Assembly (NCBI RefSeq): GCF_030444335.1
Contig: NZ_CP128595.1
Coordinates: forward strand, 2,184,501 to 2,248,500
DNA: 64,000 nt
From: Polaribacter huanghezhanensis
GTDB lineage: Bacteria > Bacteroidota > Bacteroidia > Flavobacteriales > Flavobacteriaceae
Reading direction: 5' to 3'
The translations under genes and the position numbers were made by a program. How positions within the stretch are numbered: position 1 is the stretch's first letter; the number at the start of each line of letters is the position of its first letter. The notes below the pieces were generated by a model. The model had not been told where the DNA came from. It made no database searches and was given only the letters and a program-made list of their open reading frames with translations. Positions 44,501 to 53,123 of this stretch are shown here, one piece after another.

Positions 44501-45912
44501 CCTTCAACACCTACTAAAGCAAGTATTGGTAAATACACTATTAAAATGATAATTTCTCCGAAAGCTGCACTAGTTCTAATTTTTGATGCAGAAGTATATA
44601 CTTCTTTATCCATTTGTTTTTGACTAAGCTTTATTCCAGATTTTTTTAATCCGAGATAATGCAAAGTTGCTTCTACAATAATTACAGAACCATCTACGAT
44701 AATCCCAAAATCTATTGCTCCTAAGCTCATTAAATTTCCAGAAACACCAAATAGATTCATTAAACTTATTGCAAATAACATTGCCAACGGAATCACTGAA
44801 GCTACAATTAATCCTGCCCTTAAATTACCTAAGAACAATACCAATATAAAAATTACTATTAAAGCACCTTCTATTAAGTTTTTTGAAACTGTATGTATTG
44901 CTTTATCTACCAACTTTGTTCTGTCTAAAAAAGGCTTTATTATTACGCCTTTTGGTAAATTTTTTTCTATTTGTGCAATACGTTCTTTTACTTTTTGAAT
45001 TACTTTAGAAGAATTTGCCCCTTTTAACATCATTACAATAGCTCCTACTACTTCTCTTTCCCCATTTCGAGTCATCGCCCCATAACGCACCGCACTTCCA
45101 AATTGAACAACACCAATATCTTTTATTAAAATTGGAGTTCCATTTAATGTGTTTTTTACAACAATGTTTTTTATATCATCTAACTTTTGTATCAATCCTT
45201 GACTACGAATAAAATAGGCTTTTGGGTTTTTATCAATATAAGCCCCACCAGTATTTTGATTGTTTTTTGTCAAAGCTTCAAATACCTCATTAATACTAAC
45301 ATTTAATGATTGTAATTTATCGGGTTCAATTGCTACTTCATATTGTTTTAAAAATCCCCCAAAGCTACTTACATCTGCAACACCTTCAATTCCTAATAAT
45401 TGACGGTGTACTATCCAATCTTGAATTGAACGAAGTTCCATAGTAGAAAACTGACTTTCAAAACCTTTGTCTGCATATATTGTATATTGATAAATCTCCC
45501 CTAATCCTGAAGTTAAAGGAGCCATTGTTGGTGTTCCTACACCAGCTGGAATTTGATTTTTAGCTTCTACAAGGCGCTCGTTTATTTGTTGTCTTGCCCA
45601 ATAAATATCTACGTTATCTTTAAAAACGATGGTAACAACACTTAATCCAAACCTAGAAAAAGAACGAACTTCTTCTATATTAGGAATACTTGCCATTGTC
45701 AATTCTATTGGAAATGTAACTAAACGTTCTATATCTTGCGCAGATTGTGATGGTGCTGATGTAATAATTTGCACCTGATTATTGGTGATATCTGGTACTG
45801 CGTCTATTGGTAGTTGTTGAACGGAGTATATTCCCCAACCAATTAATCCAACGATAAACACACCAATAATCAATTTATTTTTAATTGAAAATTTTATAAT
45901 GCTATCTAACAT
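41599..45912 (-). CDS. czcA: Heavy-metal RND pump (CzcA/CusA) fused to TolC-like channel (CzcC)
   Basis: A 1437-residue fusion. Residues 1 to about 1040 are a complete HME-type RND transporter: N-terminal helix IKNKLIIGVFIVGLIGWGIY, LPIDAVPDITNNQVQIIT, the helix-4 region GAIDFGIIVDGSVIIVEA with its conserved Asp/Glu, and ALFGVAVLNGIVLIAEFNRL. After Ile1041 a new start-like Met1042 (CAT at 42787-42789) opens a signal peptide ending LMYSQE, followed by a 396-residue TolC/CzcC-type outer-membrane efflux domain. Such fusions are known in Bacteroidota. The internal signal implies processing or an internal start. Probable substrates are Zn, Co, Cd, Cu or Ag. Confidence 0.93.
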   Translation of the reverse strand: MLDSIIKFSIKNKLIIGVFIVGLIGWGIYSVQQLPIDAVPDITNNQVQIITSAPSQSAQDIERLVTFPIELTMASIPNIEEVRSFSRFGLSVVTIVFKDNVDIYWARQQINERLVEAKNQIPAGVGTPTMAPLTSGLGEIYQYTIYADKGFESQFSTMELRSIQDWIVHRQLLGIEGVADVSSFGGFLKQYEVAIEPDKLQSLNVSINEVFEALTKNNQNTGGAYIDKNPKAYFIRSQGLIQKLDDIKNIVVKNTLNGTPILIKDIGVVQFGSAVRYGAMTRNGEREVVGAIVMMLKGANSSKVIQKVKERIAQIEKNLPKGVIIKPFLDRTKLVDKAIHTVSKNLIEGALIVIFILVLFLGNLRAGLIVASVIPLAMLFAISLMNLFGVSGNLMSLGAIDFGIIVDGSVIIVEATLHYLGLKKSGIKLSQKQMDKEVYTSASKIRTSAAFGEIIILIVYLPILALVGVEGKMFRPMAIAVSFAILGAFILSLTYVPMMSALFLNKKMKHKKTISDKIIDAIQNIYSPALDYVLVNKKKVIIGSLIIFGFSLFTFSTMGSEFIPSLDEGDFAVETRVSTGSSLSHTIESVNKASKILLKEFPNEIKEIVGKIGSSEIPTDPMPIEAADLMIILKESDQWVKADTKDQLAEKMQQLLDETMVGVTFGFQQPIQMRFNELMTGARQDVVLKVYGEDLDKLVQYGNLIATLIPNIDGAEDLYVEKMTGLKQIVIDYKRSQLAFYGLNVSAVNTTINAAFAGQIAGSVYEGEKRFDLVVRLANKNRESIEDIRNLYITTPNGIQIPLTNVADVSFKTGPNQIQRDDAKRRITVGFNVRGRDVASIVTELKQKVDANIQFDAGYYITYGGTFKNLEEARTRLSIAVPVALLLIFLLLYITFKSIKQSVLIFTAIPMSAIGGIFALWLRDMPFSISAGIGFIALFGVAVLNGIVLIAEFNRLKKEGVTDRVEIIKRGTSVRLRPVILTALVASLGFLPMALSGSAGAEVQKPLATVVIGGLVSATLLTLLILPVLYSIFETIKTKKIMISKTATIIVLLFCSTLMYSQESSKKLSEKEVVNLAIKSSVTLKKSNLTILKSEFGIAESIDLAPLVIKFQDVGVANGVSEKEWSVHQNFGSVLSHLQNRKLAKVKRDFAKASNKISLKETIRNAKILYQKWHYLYALISLLEEEQLNRKQVSDIANKLYKSGEIGGLENDLTALESLGVQSQKSKIYKQFLNIENELKELLQINYGIVPISKLPKRKEVSLEDNVISTSFKSVINKSNQVAQKKIEVAKSFYFPGLTAGLVNIKTGNTSGFTGFNIGLNIPISIWSKRAVIKKQQIIKEEVAFENTSKIVALHNNFESLRTQVTYLKEELENVEKTKNIATTFLNKLKIAYQSGEIDAYQYSQSFSAYFQVMQNYLSLINNYNQTVIAYEFYTKE

Positions 45913-46019
45913 TTTAATTTGTTTTTACGTGATACAATAATTATATGGCTCAAATGAAGCCATCATAATTCTCCCGATTTTTTAAAAAAATCAGGTTAAC
46001 TTATTTCTGTTGTAACAAA

Positions 46020-46364
46020 TTAAACTTGTGGAGGCTCTAGAAGTGTTTCTAAATAATTAGAGACTAAAGATTTTTGGTAATAATGATTTGGTTTTTTTAC
46101 TTGTGTAATTCCTTTTAAATTACAACACGCATTAAAAGGCGTAATTATTGCACTAGAAAAACCTAATGAAGTACAATGATGATGGTGTTTTGAATTTTTA
46201 TTATCTTCTGTATCATTTTTATGATGCTGAACTTCATGAGAATCTCCTAAAACATCTGCATGGTGATTTTCTACAGTATCAGTAAATATAACTGCATCTA
46301 AATGTGCTTGTACCGGTGGCACAAACATTAATAAAATTAATAAGAAGATACTTAATTCTTTCAA
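46020..46364 (-). CDS. Small His-rich exported protein upstream of the metal pump
   Basis: A 114-residue protein with a signal peptide (about 1-20, ending PPVQAH). The mature part carries a His-rich stretch (HHADVLGDSHEVQHHKNDTEDNKNSKHHHHC is the region, residues about 34-64) and three Cys near FNACCN. It probably binds Zn2+ or Cu+ in the periplasm. It is the first gene of a probable transcript with czcA (107-bp gap) and czcB. I recognise no named family. Metal buffering or sensing for the pump is inference from position and composition. Confidence 0.72.
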   Translation of the reverse strand: MKELSIFLLILLMFVPPVQAHLDAVIFTDTVENHHADVLGDSHEVQHHKNDTEDNKNSKHHHHCTSLGFSSAIITPFNACCNLKGITQVKKPNHYYQKSLVSNYLETLLEPPQV

Positions 46365-46414
46365 TGCTTCATTCTATTTAAGAATACAAAAATAGTACTA
46401 TTTTAAAGAAAATA

Positions 46415-46804
46415 TTACTTATTTAATCTATTTTTTACATATTCTATTTTTGTTTTTCCGTGATTTAAAGGTTTGCCTTTTTCGTCTAAAGAAACCATTA
46501 CAATTTTATCTATTTCAATAATAACTTTGTGCGTCAATTTATTTCTAACTGAACATTTTAAAGTGATGGATGAATTCCCAAATGCCAACACTTCAATACC
46601 AATTTCTATAATATCTCCTTGTTTTGCCGAACTTACAAAATCAATTTCTGACATAAATTTAGTTACCGTTCTTGGAATTTCTAATTGAATGATGGCATAA
46701 ATTCCTAATTCTTCATCAATCCACTGTAATAAACGACCGCCAAACAACGTTCCGTTTGGATTTAAATCTTCTGGTTTTATCCATTTTCTAGTATGAAATC
46801 TCAT
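46415..46804 (-). CDS. Acyl-CoA thioesterase, hotdog fold
   Basis: A 129-residue YciA/BACH-type thioesterase that hydrolyses acyl-CoA to free acid and CoA. The catalytic segment is NPNGTLFGGRLLQWIDEELGIYA, where the Asp/Glu pair sits on the hotdog helix, followed by DFVSSAKQGDIIEIG. Length is typical for a single-hotdog subunit. No membrane or export signal. It lies between the His-rich protein and a small CPXCG protein with short spacers. Confidence 0.92.
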   Translation of the reverse strand: MRFHTRKWIKPEDLNPNGTLFGGRLLQWIDEELGIYAIIQLEIPRTVTKFMSEIDFVSSAKQGDIIEIGIEVLAFGNSSITLKCSVRNKLTHKVIIEIDKIVMVSLDEKGKPLNHGKTKIEYVKNRLNK

Positions 46805-46906
46805 AAATTATTCTTTTTTAAATGCTGTACAAATCTCGAGCTATTCCTTTGATAAAACTAATCTTTGCAATTGCTTTTATAAATTTTATAATAAGTATTT
46901 ACAATG

Positions 46907-47089
46907 CTATTGTTCTATATCAATTGCTTCAAAACCTATTAATACTTCAGCTTCAAAATTTGCAGTGATTTGAATCGGATTGCAACACACTTCGCAATCT
47001 TCTACATAGGTTTGTTGCGTTATGCTGCTGTCTAAAAGCATTGAAATGTTTTCCCAACAATACGGACATTGAAAAAAATGTTCTATCAT
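46907..47089 (-). CDS. CPXCG motif-containing cysteine-rich protein
   Basis: A 60-residue protein with two Cys pairs: C8-P-Y-C11 and C32-x-x-C35 followed by C36. It matches the CPXCG family of small zinc-ribbon-like proteins with unknown function, here with Trp in place of the Gly of the name motif (CPYCW). Length is typical. It starts 5 bp after the stop of the VWA gene, so it is probably translationally linked to it. Confidence 0.88.
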   Translation of the reverse strand: MIEHFFQCPYCWENISMLLDSSITQQTYVEDCEVCCNPIQITANFEAEVLIGFEAIDIEQ

Positions 47090-47094
47090 ATCAA

Positions 47095-49122
47095 TTAAAT
47101 TTTACCAATGTATTTTCTGATAAACCATTCAACCGTAAAAAACAAAATACTCAACGCTAAAATCAATTTCCAGTCGATCAATTGTTGATGTATAATTGTA
47201 CTTTTTTGAGTGGTTACATACCGTTTATCTGCAATTAAATCATTGATTATTTGCTGATTATTTCTAGGAAAATAACTTTTTCCTTCCGTATTATTTGCCA
47301 ACAGTTTTAATTCCTTTTGATTGGCGCTCGTAAACTGTTCTTCAATTTGATACGTTGTAATTTTAAACTGTCCTGTTTTACGAACTGGTTGATTTTCCAC
47401 CGTAACTTCAAAACGATAATCTCCAGAAGGCAACTCGTTTAAAACTGCTTCAAAGGAATTGTTTAACAAAGAAAAAGGAACATTTTGAGAAACGTTTGTT
47501 ACAGTATTTGTGAGTTTTAGATTCAGTTTTGCTCTTGCATCAAACTGATAATTTTTATCCACATAAAAAGCATTTATTGCAATTGGAGTATTTGCTGGAT
47601 GCAACGCATCATACTTTAAAGACAAGCGTTCTCGCTTTTTTGTCGATGCCAAATACTGAACCATATTTGCCAAAAATTTATCAAAATCTTGAAAAGAACC
47701 AGAGTTGATAAAACTTGCTGCTCTCCATTTCCAAATTCCTTCGCCAAACAACACCGCACTTTTTTGCGAATCATTTTCAAAAGTTGCCAATAAGGGCGTT
47801 TGTGTTTGAAAGCCTGCAATATTTTGAAACAATAAGGCATCAAATTTTGATGTCATATTAATGCTTCCAAAAGCATTATTTAAAGGCGGAAAAGATTCAA
47901 AACCAATTTCTTTTTGTCCGAACGTTAAAAATCCGTTGTTAAAAATAGCGCCAAATTCTTCTGACTGGTTGATCGCATTTTTATAGTAATTCGATTGCAT
48001 TTCGTTCAAGAAATTCCAATTGGTATTTTCTCCCGTAATCACAAAATAATTTGCTTTTTCTTTTTCAATCGAATTAAAAACAGTTTCAAATTGCACTGTT
48101 GGTTGATACAACACAACCAATTGATACTCCGCTAATTTACCTTTAAAATCTTTGATGTTTTCAATCGTTACAGAACGTTGTTTGTTGGTTTCAATTGCTT
48201 TTTTAATCGCGCCAAGGTCTGGATGAATAAAAGAAGTCAGCAACAAGATTTTAGTTTGCTCATTTAAAACTTCTACAGAAAAGGTATTGGAATTGTTTTC
48301 TACATTTTCTTCGCTTTCAATCTTTGCAACAGAGGCTTTGTAATACTGAACGCCTTCTTCGGTTGATACAATGGTAGTAGAAATGGTTTCAACCGTTTTT
48401 GATGAAGAAAACGCTACGTTTTTTCTGTAAATAATTTTCCCTCTGTGTTGAATTGTAAACTGTGTTTTTACGTTTTTAATTCCATCGTATACAATTCTGG
48501 TTTCTACCGGAAAACGATTTTTTAAGTAACTGTATTTATTTACGTTTATTTGAGCAATTTTAACATCGCTTTTAGCAATTGTATCACCAATTATCAATGG
48601 AAAAATATTCTTTTTTGTGCTGATAAACGGATACGAATTTCCTGTAGTTTGGTTCCCATCTGAAATTAAAATTACTGGAGCAATCGTGTTTTTATGTAGT
48701 GCTTCTACCCTACTGATTGCTTTGTAAATATTGGTTTGATGGGCTGAAAAAGACAACGAATCTAAGACGCTAATTGCTTCTCCAAATTTAAAAAATTGTA
48801 CCTCAAATTTTTTATTAATTTGTGAATTGTTCTTTATCTGGTTGACAAAATTGGTAGCTACTTTTTCGCTTTTAAAATGTTGTATGGATAAAGAATTATC
48901 AACCAAAACAGATAGCATTGGTTTTTTATTTGTTAATTCTTGTCGCGCTATTGACGGATTGATCAACAATAACAATAATAAAAAAATGCTTGTTGCTCTT
49001 AACGAAAACAAAAGATAATCTATTTTTTTTAATGCTTTTGATTTGTAAAAATACAGCAACCAAGAAAAGGCTACACTAAAAAGGATAGCAGCTAAAAGAT
49101 ATATGATTGTAGTTGTTTGCAA
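47095..49122 (-). CDS. VWA-domain membrane protein, TTG start
   Basis: A 675-residue membrane protein. Two N-terminal helices (about residues 3-25 and 40-58) precede a von Willebrand A-like domain, with the MIDAS start VLVDNSLSI (DxSxS) and VILISDGNQTTGN. A long periplasmic region and one C-terminal helix (LILALSILFFTVEWFIRKY) follow. There is no ATG near the N-terminus. I placed the start at the TTG at 49122, giving MQTTTIIYLLAA, which resembles flavobacterial homologues; a TTG ten codons upstream is also possible. Role unknown; similar proteins occur with Bat-like envelope systems. Confidence 0.83.
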   Translation of the reverse strand: MQTTTIIYLLAAILFSVAFSWLLYFYKSKALKKIDYLLFSLRATSIFLLLLLLINPSIARQELTNKKPMLSVLVDNSLSIQHFKSEKVATNFVNQIKNNSQINKKFEVQFFKFGEAISVLDSLSFSAHQTNIYKAISRVEALHKNTIAPVILISDGNQTTGNSYPFISTKKNIFPLIIGDTIAKSDVKIAQINVNKYSYLKNRFPVETRIVYDGIKNVKTQFTIQHRGKIIYRKNVAFSSSKTVETISTTIVSTEEGVQYYKASVAKIESEENVENNSNTFSVEVLNEQTKILLLTSFIHPDLGAIKKAIETNKQRSVTIENIKDFKGKLAEYQLVVLYQPTVQFETVFNSIEKEKANYFVITGENTNWNFLNEMQSNYYKNAINQSEEFGAIFNNGFLTFGQKEIGFESFPPLNNAFGSINMTSKFDALLFQNIAGFQTQTPLLATFENDSQKSAVLFGEGIWKWRAASFINSGSFQDFDKFLANMVQYLASTKKRERLSLKYDALHPANTPIAINAFYVDKNYQFDARAKLNLKLTNTVTNVSQNVPFSLLNNSFEAVLNELPSGDYRFEVTVENQPVRKTGQFKITTYQIEEQFTSANQKELKLLANNTEGKSYFPRNNQQIINDLIADKRYVTTQKSTIIHQQLIDWKLILALSILFFTVEWFIRKYIGKI

Positions 49123-49175
49123 GAATAAAATTATGAAACGTAAAGCTAACAATTATCCTTTTAAAAAACTTGTTA

Positions 49176-49210
49176 AAAAAAGAAAACCTGCAACAATTTG
49201 TTACAGGTTT
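49176..49210 (-). terminator. Terminator of fabG
   Basis: On the minus strand AACCTGTAAC pairs with GTTGCAGGTT and is followed by a T-rich tract. Confidence 0.82.
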
Positions 49211-49234
49211 CATATTCTTTATGATACTCTCTTA

Positions 49235-49978
49235 TTAGCTCATTCCGCCATCAACAGATAATGTTTGTCCGGTAATATAAGCACTCATATCTGAAGCTAA
49301 AAATACGCACGCATTTGCAATGTCGTCTGGGGTTCCACCACGTTTTAACGGAATGGCATCTCTCCAACCTTGCACCGTTGCTTCGTCTAATTTTCCTGTC
49401 ATTTCTGTTTCAATAAAACCTGGCGCAATTACGTTAGATCTAATATTTCTAGAGCCCAATTCTAAAGCGACAGATTTAGAAAATCCAACTATTCCTGCTT
49501 TTGAAGCTGCATAATTTGCTTGTCCGGCATTTCCTTTTAAACCAACAACAGAACTCATATTGATAATTGAACCGTTACGTTGTTTCATCATCGGGCGAAT
49601 TACCGCTTTGGTTAAATTGAAAACAGATTTTAAGTTTACTTCAATTACTTTATCAAAATCGGCTTCAGAAATGCGCATTAATAAATTGTCTTTTGTAATT
49701 CCTGCGTTGTTTACTAAAATATCGATGGTACCAAACTCTTTTAAAACATCAGCAGCCAATTCTTGAGCAGCATCAAAAATAGCAGCATTCGATTGGTATC
49801 CTTTTGCGTTTACACCTAATGCTTTTAGTTCGTTTTCTAATGCGTTTGCAGCATCAACTGAAGAACTGTATGTAAATGCCACATTTGCACCTTGTTGTGC
49901 AAACATCACTGCAATTCCTCTTCCAATTCCTCTTGTTGCTCCAGTAATTATGGCTGTTTTATTTTCTAGTAATTTCAT
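49235..49978 (-). CDS. fabG: 3-oxoacyl-ACP reductase
   Basis: A 247-residue short-chain dehydrogenase that reduces 3-oxoacyl-ACP with NADPH in fatty acid synthesis. The cofactor motif GATRGIGRGIA is at about 12-22. It is followed by NNAGITKDNLLMR, the catalytic Ser in NMSSVVG and YAASKAG (Tyr/Lys). The C-terminus NACVFLASDMSAYITGQTLSVDGGM is typical FabG. Length is normal. It is divergent from ctaA and has its own terminator. Confidence 0.96.
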   Translation of the reverse strand: MKLLENKTAIITGATRGIGRGIAVMFAQQGANVAFTYSSSVDAANALENELKALGVNAKGYQSNAAIFDAAQELAADVLKEFGTIDILVNNAGITKDNLLMRISEADFDKVIEVNLKSVFNLTKAVIRPMMKQRNGSIINMSSVVGLKGNAGQANYAASKAGIVGFSKSVALELGSRNIRSNVIAPGFIETEMTGKLDEATVQGWRDAIPLKRGGTPDDIANACVFLASDMSAYITGQTLSVDGGMS

Positions 49979-50103
49979 TCTTTTAAATTGATTTTTCTAA
50001 ATTCAAATATATAAAAAAGAAATGGAGCCAAATATCTAGTATCAAAATAAATTTTCCTTCCGTTTTTGATAATAAATACTGATTGTTCATTATTTTTACA
50101 CCA

Positions 50104-51105
50104 ATGAAAGCGAAAAAAACAAAATACCTTACTACTTGGTTGTATAGTGGTTTGGTTTTAATTGCCTTTATGGTAATTATTGGCGGCATAACTCGTTTAA
50201 CGCAATCGGGTTTATCTATTGTAGAATGGAAACCTATTCATGGAGTAATTCCTCCTTTAAATGATGCTGAATGGCAAGAAGAATTTGCTAAATACCAGCA
50301 ATTTCCAGAATATCAGAAGATTAATAAAGGCATGGAATTGTCTGAGTTTAAGATGATTTTCTTTTGGGAATATTTACACCGATTGTTAGGAAGGTTAATC
50401 GGATTGGTATTTATCTTTCCGTTTGTGTTTTTTTGGATGAAAAAATGGTTCAATCAGAAGCAGAAAAAACAATTGTTACTGCTCCTTTTTCTTGGCGGAT
50501 TTCAAGGTTTTTTAGGATGGTTTATGGTAAAAAGTGGTTTGATTGATAGACCACATGTGAGTCATTTTAGATTGGCAATTCACTTACTCACTGCATTTGG
50601 CTTGATGTGCTATATTTATTGGTTGATAATGAGTTTTAATGCTGTACCCAAAAAAGAAAATACCAAAATACATAAATTAAGTAAATGGTTTATTGTTGTG
50701 TTGATTACACAAATTATTTACGGAGCATTTGTTGCTGGATTAAAAGCAGGCTATTTTTTAGATACTAATGACACTATTATCAAACAAATTGCTGGTTATA
50801 ACTTTAGAAATACCAATGATTTCAGTTTGCTTTACAATGCGTTAGATATTCAAGCATTTCATAGAATTTTTGCTTGGGTCGTTTTTATTGTAGCACTAAT
50901 TATCTATAAAAAATCTCGAAACACTAACTTAAAAGGAACTAGCACGCTTCTGCTTGGGTTGGTTTTAGTTCAAATATCTTTAGGAATCGCAACGTTGTTA
51001 TTACGAGTTCATTTGCATACTGCTGTTACACATCAGTTGGTTGCAATTCTTGTATTACTTACAGGTGTTCGCCTCTTTTATCTATCAGGAAAATTAAAAG
51101 CATAA
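50104..51105 (+). CDS. ctaA: Heme A synthase (COX15/CtaA)
   Basis: A 333-residue inner-membrane enzyme that oxidises the C8 methyl of heme O to give heme A for cytochrome aa3-type oxidases. About eight helices are predicted. Family motifs are GGITRLTQSGLSIVEWKPIHG, the heme-ligand segment FFWEYLHRLLGR, HVSHFRLAIHLL, IQAFHRIFAW and HTAVTHQLVA. I chose the ATG at 50104 over an upstream TTG that adds seven residues. No oxidase structural genes are nearby. Confidence 0.95.
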   Translation: MKAKKTKYLTTWLYSGLVLIAFMVIIGGITRLTQSGLSIVEWKPIHGVIPPLNDAEWQEEFAKYQQFPEYQKINKGMELSEFKMIFFWEYLHRLLGRLIGLVFIFPFVFFWMKKWFNQKQKKQLLLLLFLGGFQGFLGWFMVKSGLIDRPHVSHFRLAIHLLTAFGLMCYIYWLIMSFNAVPKKENTKIHKLSKWFIVVLITQIIYGAFVAGLKAGYFLDTNDTIIKQIAGYNFRNTNDFSLLYNALDIQAFHRIFAWVVFIVALIIYKKSRNTNLKGTSTLLLGLVLVQISLGIATLLLRVHLHTAVTHQLVAILVLLTGVRLFYLSGKLKA

Positions 51106-51141
51106 AAAAAGTCCGTAGTAAATTTACTTCGGACTTTTTTT
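51104..51141. terminator. Bidirectional terminator between ctaA and sucD
   Basis: AAAGTCCG-AGTAAAT pairs with ATTTACT-CGGACTTT, with one T-T mismatch, flanked by A7 and T7. It serves both convergent genes. Confidence 0.9.
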
Positions 51142-51160
51142 ATGTATTAAGTTTTAACTC

Positions 51161-52033
51161 TTATTTCAACACTTTAGCAATCATTTCTCCAATTTTTGCA
51201 GGAGATTCAACAACGTAAATTCCGTTTTCAGCTAAAATTTTCATTTTTGCTTGTGCCGTATCATCTTCTCCACCAACAATTGCACCAGCATGTCCCATTG
51301 TTCTTCCAGCAGGAGCAGTTTGTCCAGCAATGAAACCTACAACAGGTTTTCTATTTCCATCGGCTTTAATCCATTTTGCAGCATCTGCTTCTAATTGACC
51401 ACCAATTTCACCAATCATTACAATTGCTTCTGTTTCATCATCATTCATTAATAATTCAACAGCTTCTTTGGTTGTTGTTCCAATAATTGGATCTCCACCA
51501 ATTCCAATTGCAGTGGTAATTCCGTATCCTTGTTTCACCACTTGATCCGCTGCTTCATAGGTTAATGTTCCAGATTTAGAAACAATACCTACTCTTCCTT
51601 TTTTAAAGATAAAACCTGGCATAATACCAACTTTAGCTTCATCTGGAGTAATAACTCCTGGACAGTTTGGGCCAATTAATGTACATGCTTTATTTTCTAA
51701 ATATGCTTTTACTTTTACCATATCTGCAGTAGGAATTCCTTCTGTAATACAAATAATTACTTTGATTCCTGCATCTGCAGCTTCCATAATTGCATCCGCA
51801 GCAAAAGCTGGCGGTACAAAAATAATTGAAGTATCTGCTGATGCTTTATCCACAGCATCTGCAACAGTATTAAAAACAGGTTTTCCTAAGTGCTCTTGAC
51901 CACCTTTTCCTGGAGTAACTCCACCAACTACGTTTGTTCCGTAATCGATCATTTGACCAGCGTGAAAAGTTCCTTCGCTACCCGTAAAACCTTGTACTAT
52001 AATTTTTGAATCTTTATTTACTAAAACGCTCAT
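51161..52033 (-). CDS. sucD: Succinyl-CoA ligase alpha subunit
   Basis: A 290-residue subunit of the TCA-cycle enzyme that makes ATP or GTP from succinyl-CoA. The CoA-binding Rossmann domain opens with VQGFTGSEGTFHAGQM. GGVTPGKGGQEHLGKPVF and LIGPNCPGVI follow. The phosphohistidine is in GHAGAIVGG. Length is typical. The beta subunit gene sucC is not in the window, so the two are unlinked here, which is common in flavobacteria. Confidence 0.97.
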   Translation of the reverse strand: MSVLVNKDSKIIVQGFTGSEGTFHAGQMIDYGTNVVGGVTPGKGGQEHLGKPVFNTVADAVDKASADTSIIFVPPAFAADAIMEAADAGIKVIICITEGIPTADMVKVKAYLENKACTLIGPNCPGVITPDEAKVGIMPGFIFKKGRVGIVSKSGTLTYEAADQVVKQGYGITTAIGIGGDPIIGTTTKEAVELLMNDDETEAIVMIGEIGGQLEADAAKWIKADGNRKPVVGFIAGQTAPAGRTMGHAGAIVGGEDDTAQAKMKILAENGIYVVESPAKIGEMIAKVLK

Positions 52034-52090
52034 TTATTTATTGTTTAATCTAAATTTTATATCAATTAGAAACCACTTGGTTTAACACTA

Positions 52091-52098
52091 CAAAAATA
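52091..52098 (-). promoter_or_regulatory. TAnnTTTG promoter box of sucD
   Basis: TATTTTTG on the minus strand, 58 bp before the sucD ATG, matches the Bacteroidota -7 box. It separates sucD from the lipid A genes upstream. Confidence 0.5.
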
Positions 52099-52138
52099 GT
52101 TCTTTGATTGTTATCAGAAAAAGATTTCTGTACTAAAA

Positions 52139-53065
52139 TTATTTGTTTTTTTGTTCTTTTAAAAATTGTTTAATTCCAGCCATTTCTTTCAGTTTTTCTC
52201 TAGATTCTGAAATGGGAGTTCCAAAATAACTCTTTCCTCCTTCAACTGATTTTGTAACGCCTGTTTGTCCAAGAATTATTGCTCCTTTTCCAATTGTAAT
52301 TCCGCTATTAGTACCAACTTGTCCCCAAATAGTAACTTCATCTTCAATAATAACGCAACCTGCAATTCCGGTTTGCGAAGCGATCAAACATTTTTTACCA
52401 ATTACAGTATCGTGTCCAACATGAACTTGATTGTCAATTTTAGTTCCTTTTTTAATTGTTGTATCACCAGTAACTCCTTTATCAATTGTGCAAGATGCGC
52501 CTAAATCTACATCGTCTTCGATAACAACTCTACCACCAGAAATTAATTTATCAAAACCTGTTTCTCTATTTTTATAATAAAAAGCATCCGCGCCTAAAAC
52601 GGTGTTTGCATGAATAGTTACATGGTTTCCAATAACGCAATTATCATAAATTGCAACGTTGGGGTGAATGACACAATTCTTGCCGATTTGCACATTGTTA
52701 CCAATAAAAACATTCGGTTGAACTACCGTATTTTTTCCAATTATCGCCGATTCAGAAATGCTAACTTTTGATGCAATAAACGGATTAAAATATTTCGTAA
52801 TTGTATTAAAATCTCGAAAAGGATCCTCAGAAATTAAGAGTGCTTTTCCTTCTGGGCAATCTACTTTTTTATTGATTAAAATTGTAGTTGCAGCAGATTT
52901 TAATGCTTTATCATAATATTTTGGATGATCTACAAAAACAATATCCCCTTTTTCTACAACGTGAATTTCATTAATTCCAAGAATTTCAAAATTTTTATCG
53001 CCCACAAAAGCAACTTTTAAAAGTGAAGCTATTTGTTGTAAAGTTTGCGGTTTATTGAATTTCAT
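52139..53065 (-). CDS. Second LpxD-like left-handed beta-helix acyltransferase
   Basis: A 308-residue LpxD-type protein with an N-terminal uridine-binding-like domain (about 1-95) and a hexapeptide-repeat beta-helix (about 100-280). The catalytic His lies in IDNQVHVGHDTVIG. It is shorter than the canonical LpxD in the same cluster (308 against 343) and diverged from it, but the His and repeat rungs are intact. It may transfer a different acyl chain, or serve a different sugar nucleotide. It is downstream of efp and lpxA on the same strand. Confidence 0.88.
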   Translation of the reverse strand: MKFNKPQTLQQIASLLKVAFVGDKNFEILGINEIHVVEKGDIVFVDHPKYYDKALKSAATTILINKKVDCPEGKALLISEDPFRDFNTITKYFNPFIASKVSISESAIIGKNTVVQPNVFIGNNVQIGKNCVIHPNVAIYDNCVIGNHVTIHANTVLGADAFYYKNRETGFDKLISGGRVVIEDDVDLGASCTIDKGVTGDTTIKKGTKIDNQVHVGHDTVIGKKCLIASQTGIAGCVIIEDEVTIWGQVGTNSGITIGKGAIILGQTGVTKSVEGGKSYFGTPISESREKLKEMAGIKQFLKEQKNK

Positions 53066-53123
53066 TTTTGGGGTTTGCCTGGTTTATTTAAACAAGATAT
53101 ATATCAAAAAGCTTAATGCTATT

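Noticed and set aside
41599..45912. Possible misassembly or lost stop joining czcA and czcC
   Set aside because: The junction is in frame with a clean domain boundary, and the same fusion architecture is known in other Bacteroidota.
45973..45995. Hairpin between the His-rich gene and czcA as a terminator
   Set aside because: It pairs mainly through A/T runs and has no T tract after it on the minus strand; at most a weak attenuator.
52139..53065. Second LpxD-like gene as a pseudogene
   Set aside because: Full-length frame, intact catalytic His and regular hexapeptide rungs; no sign of decay.
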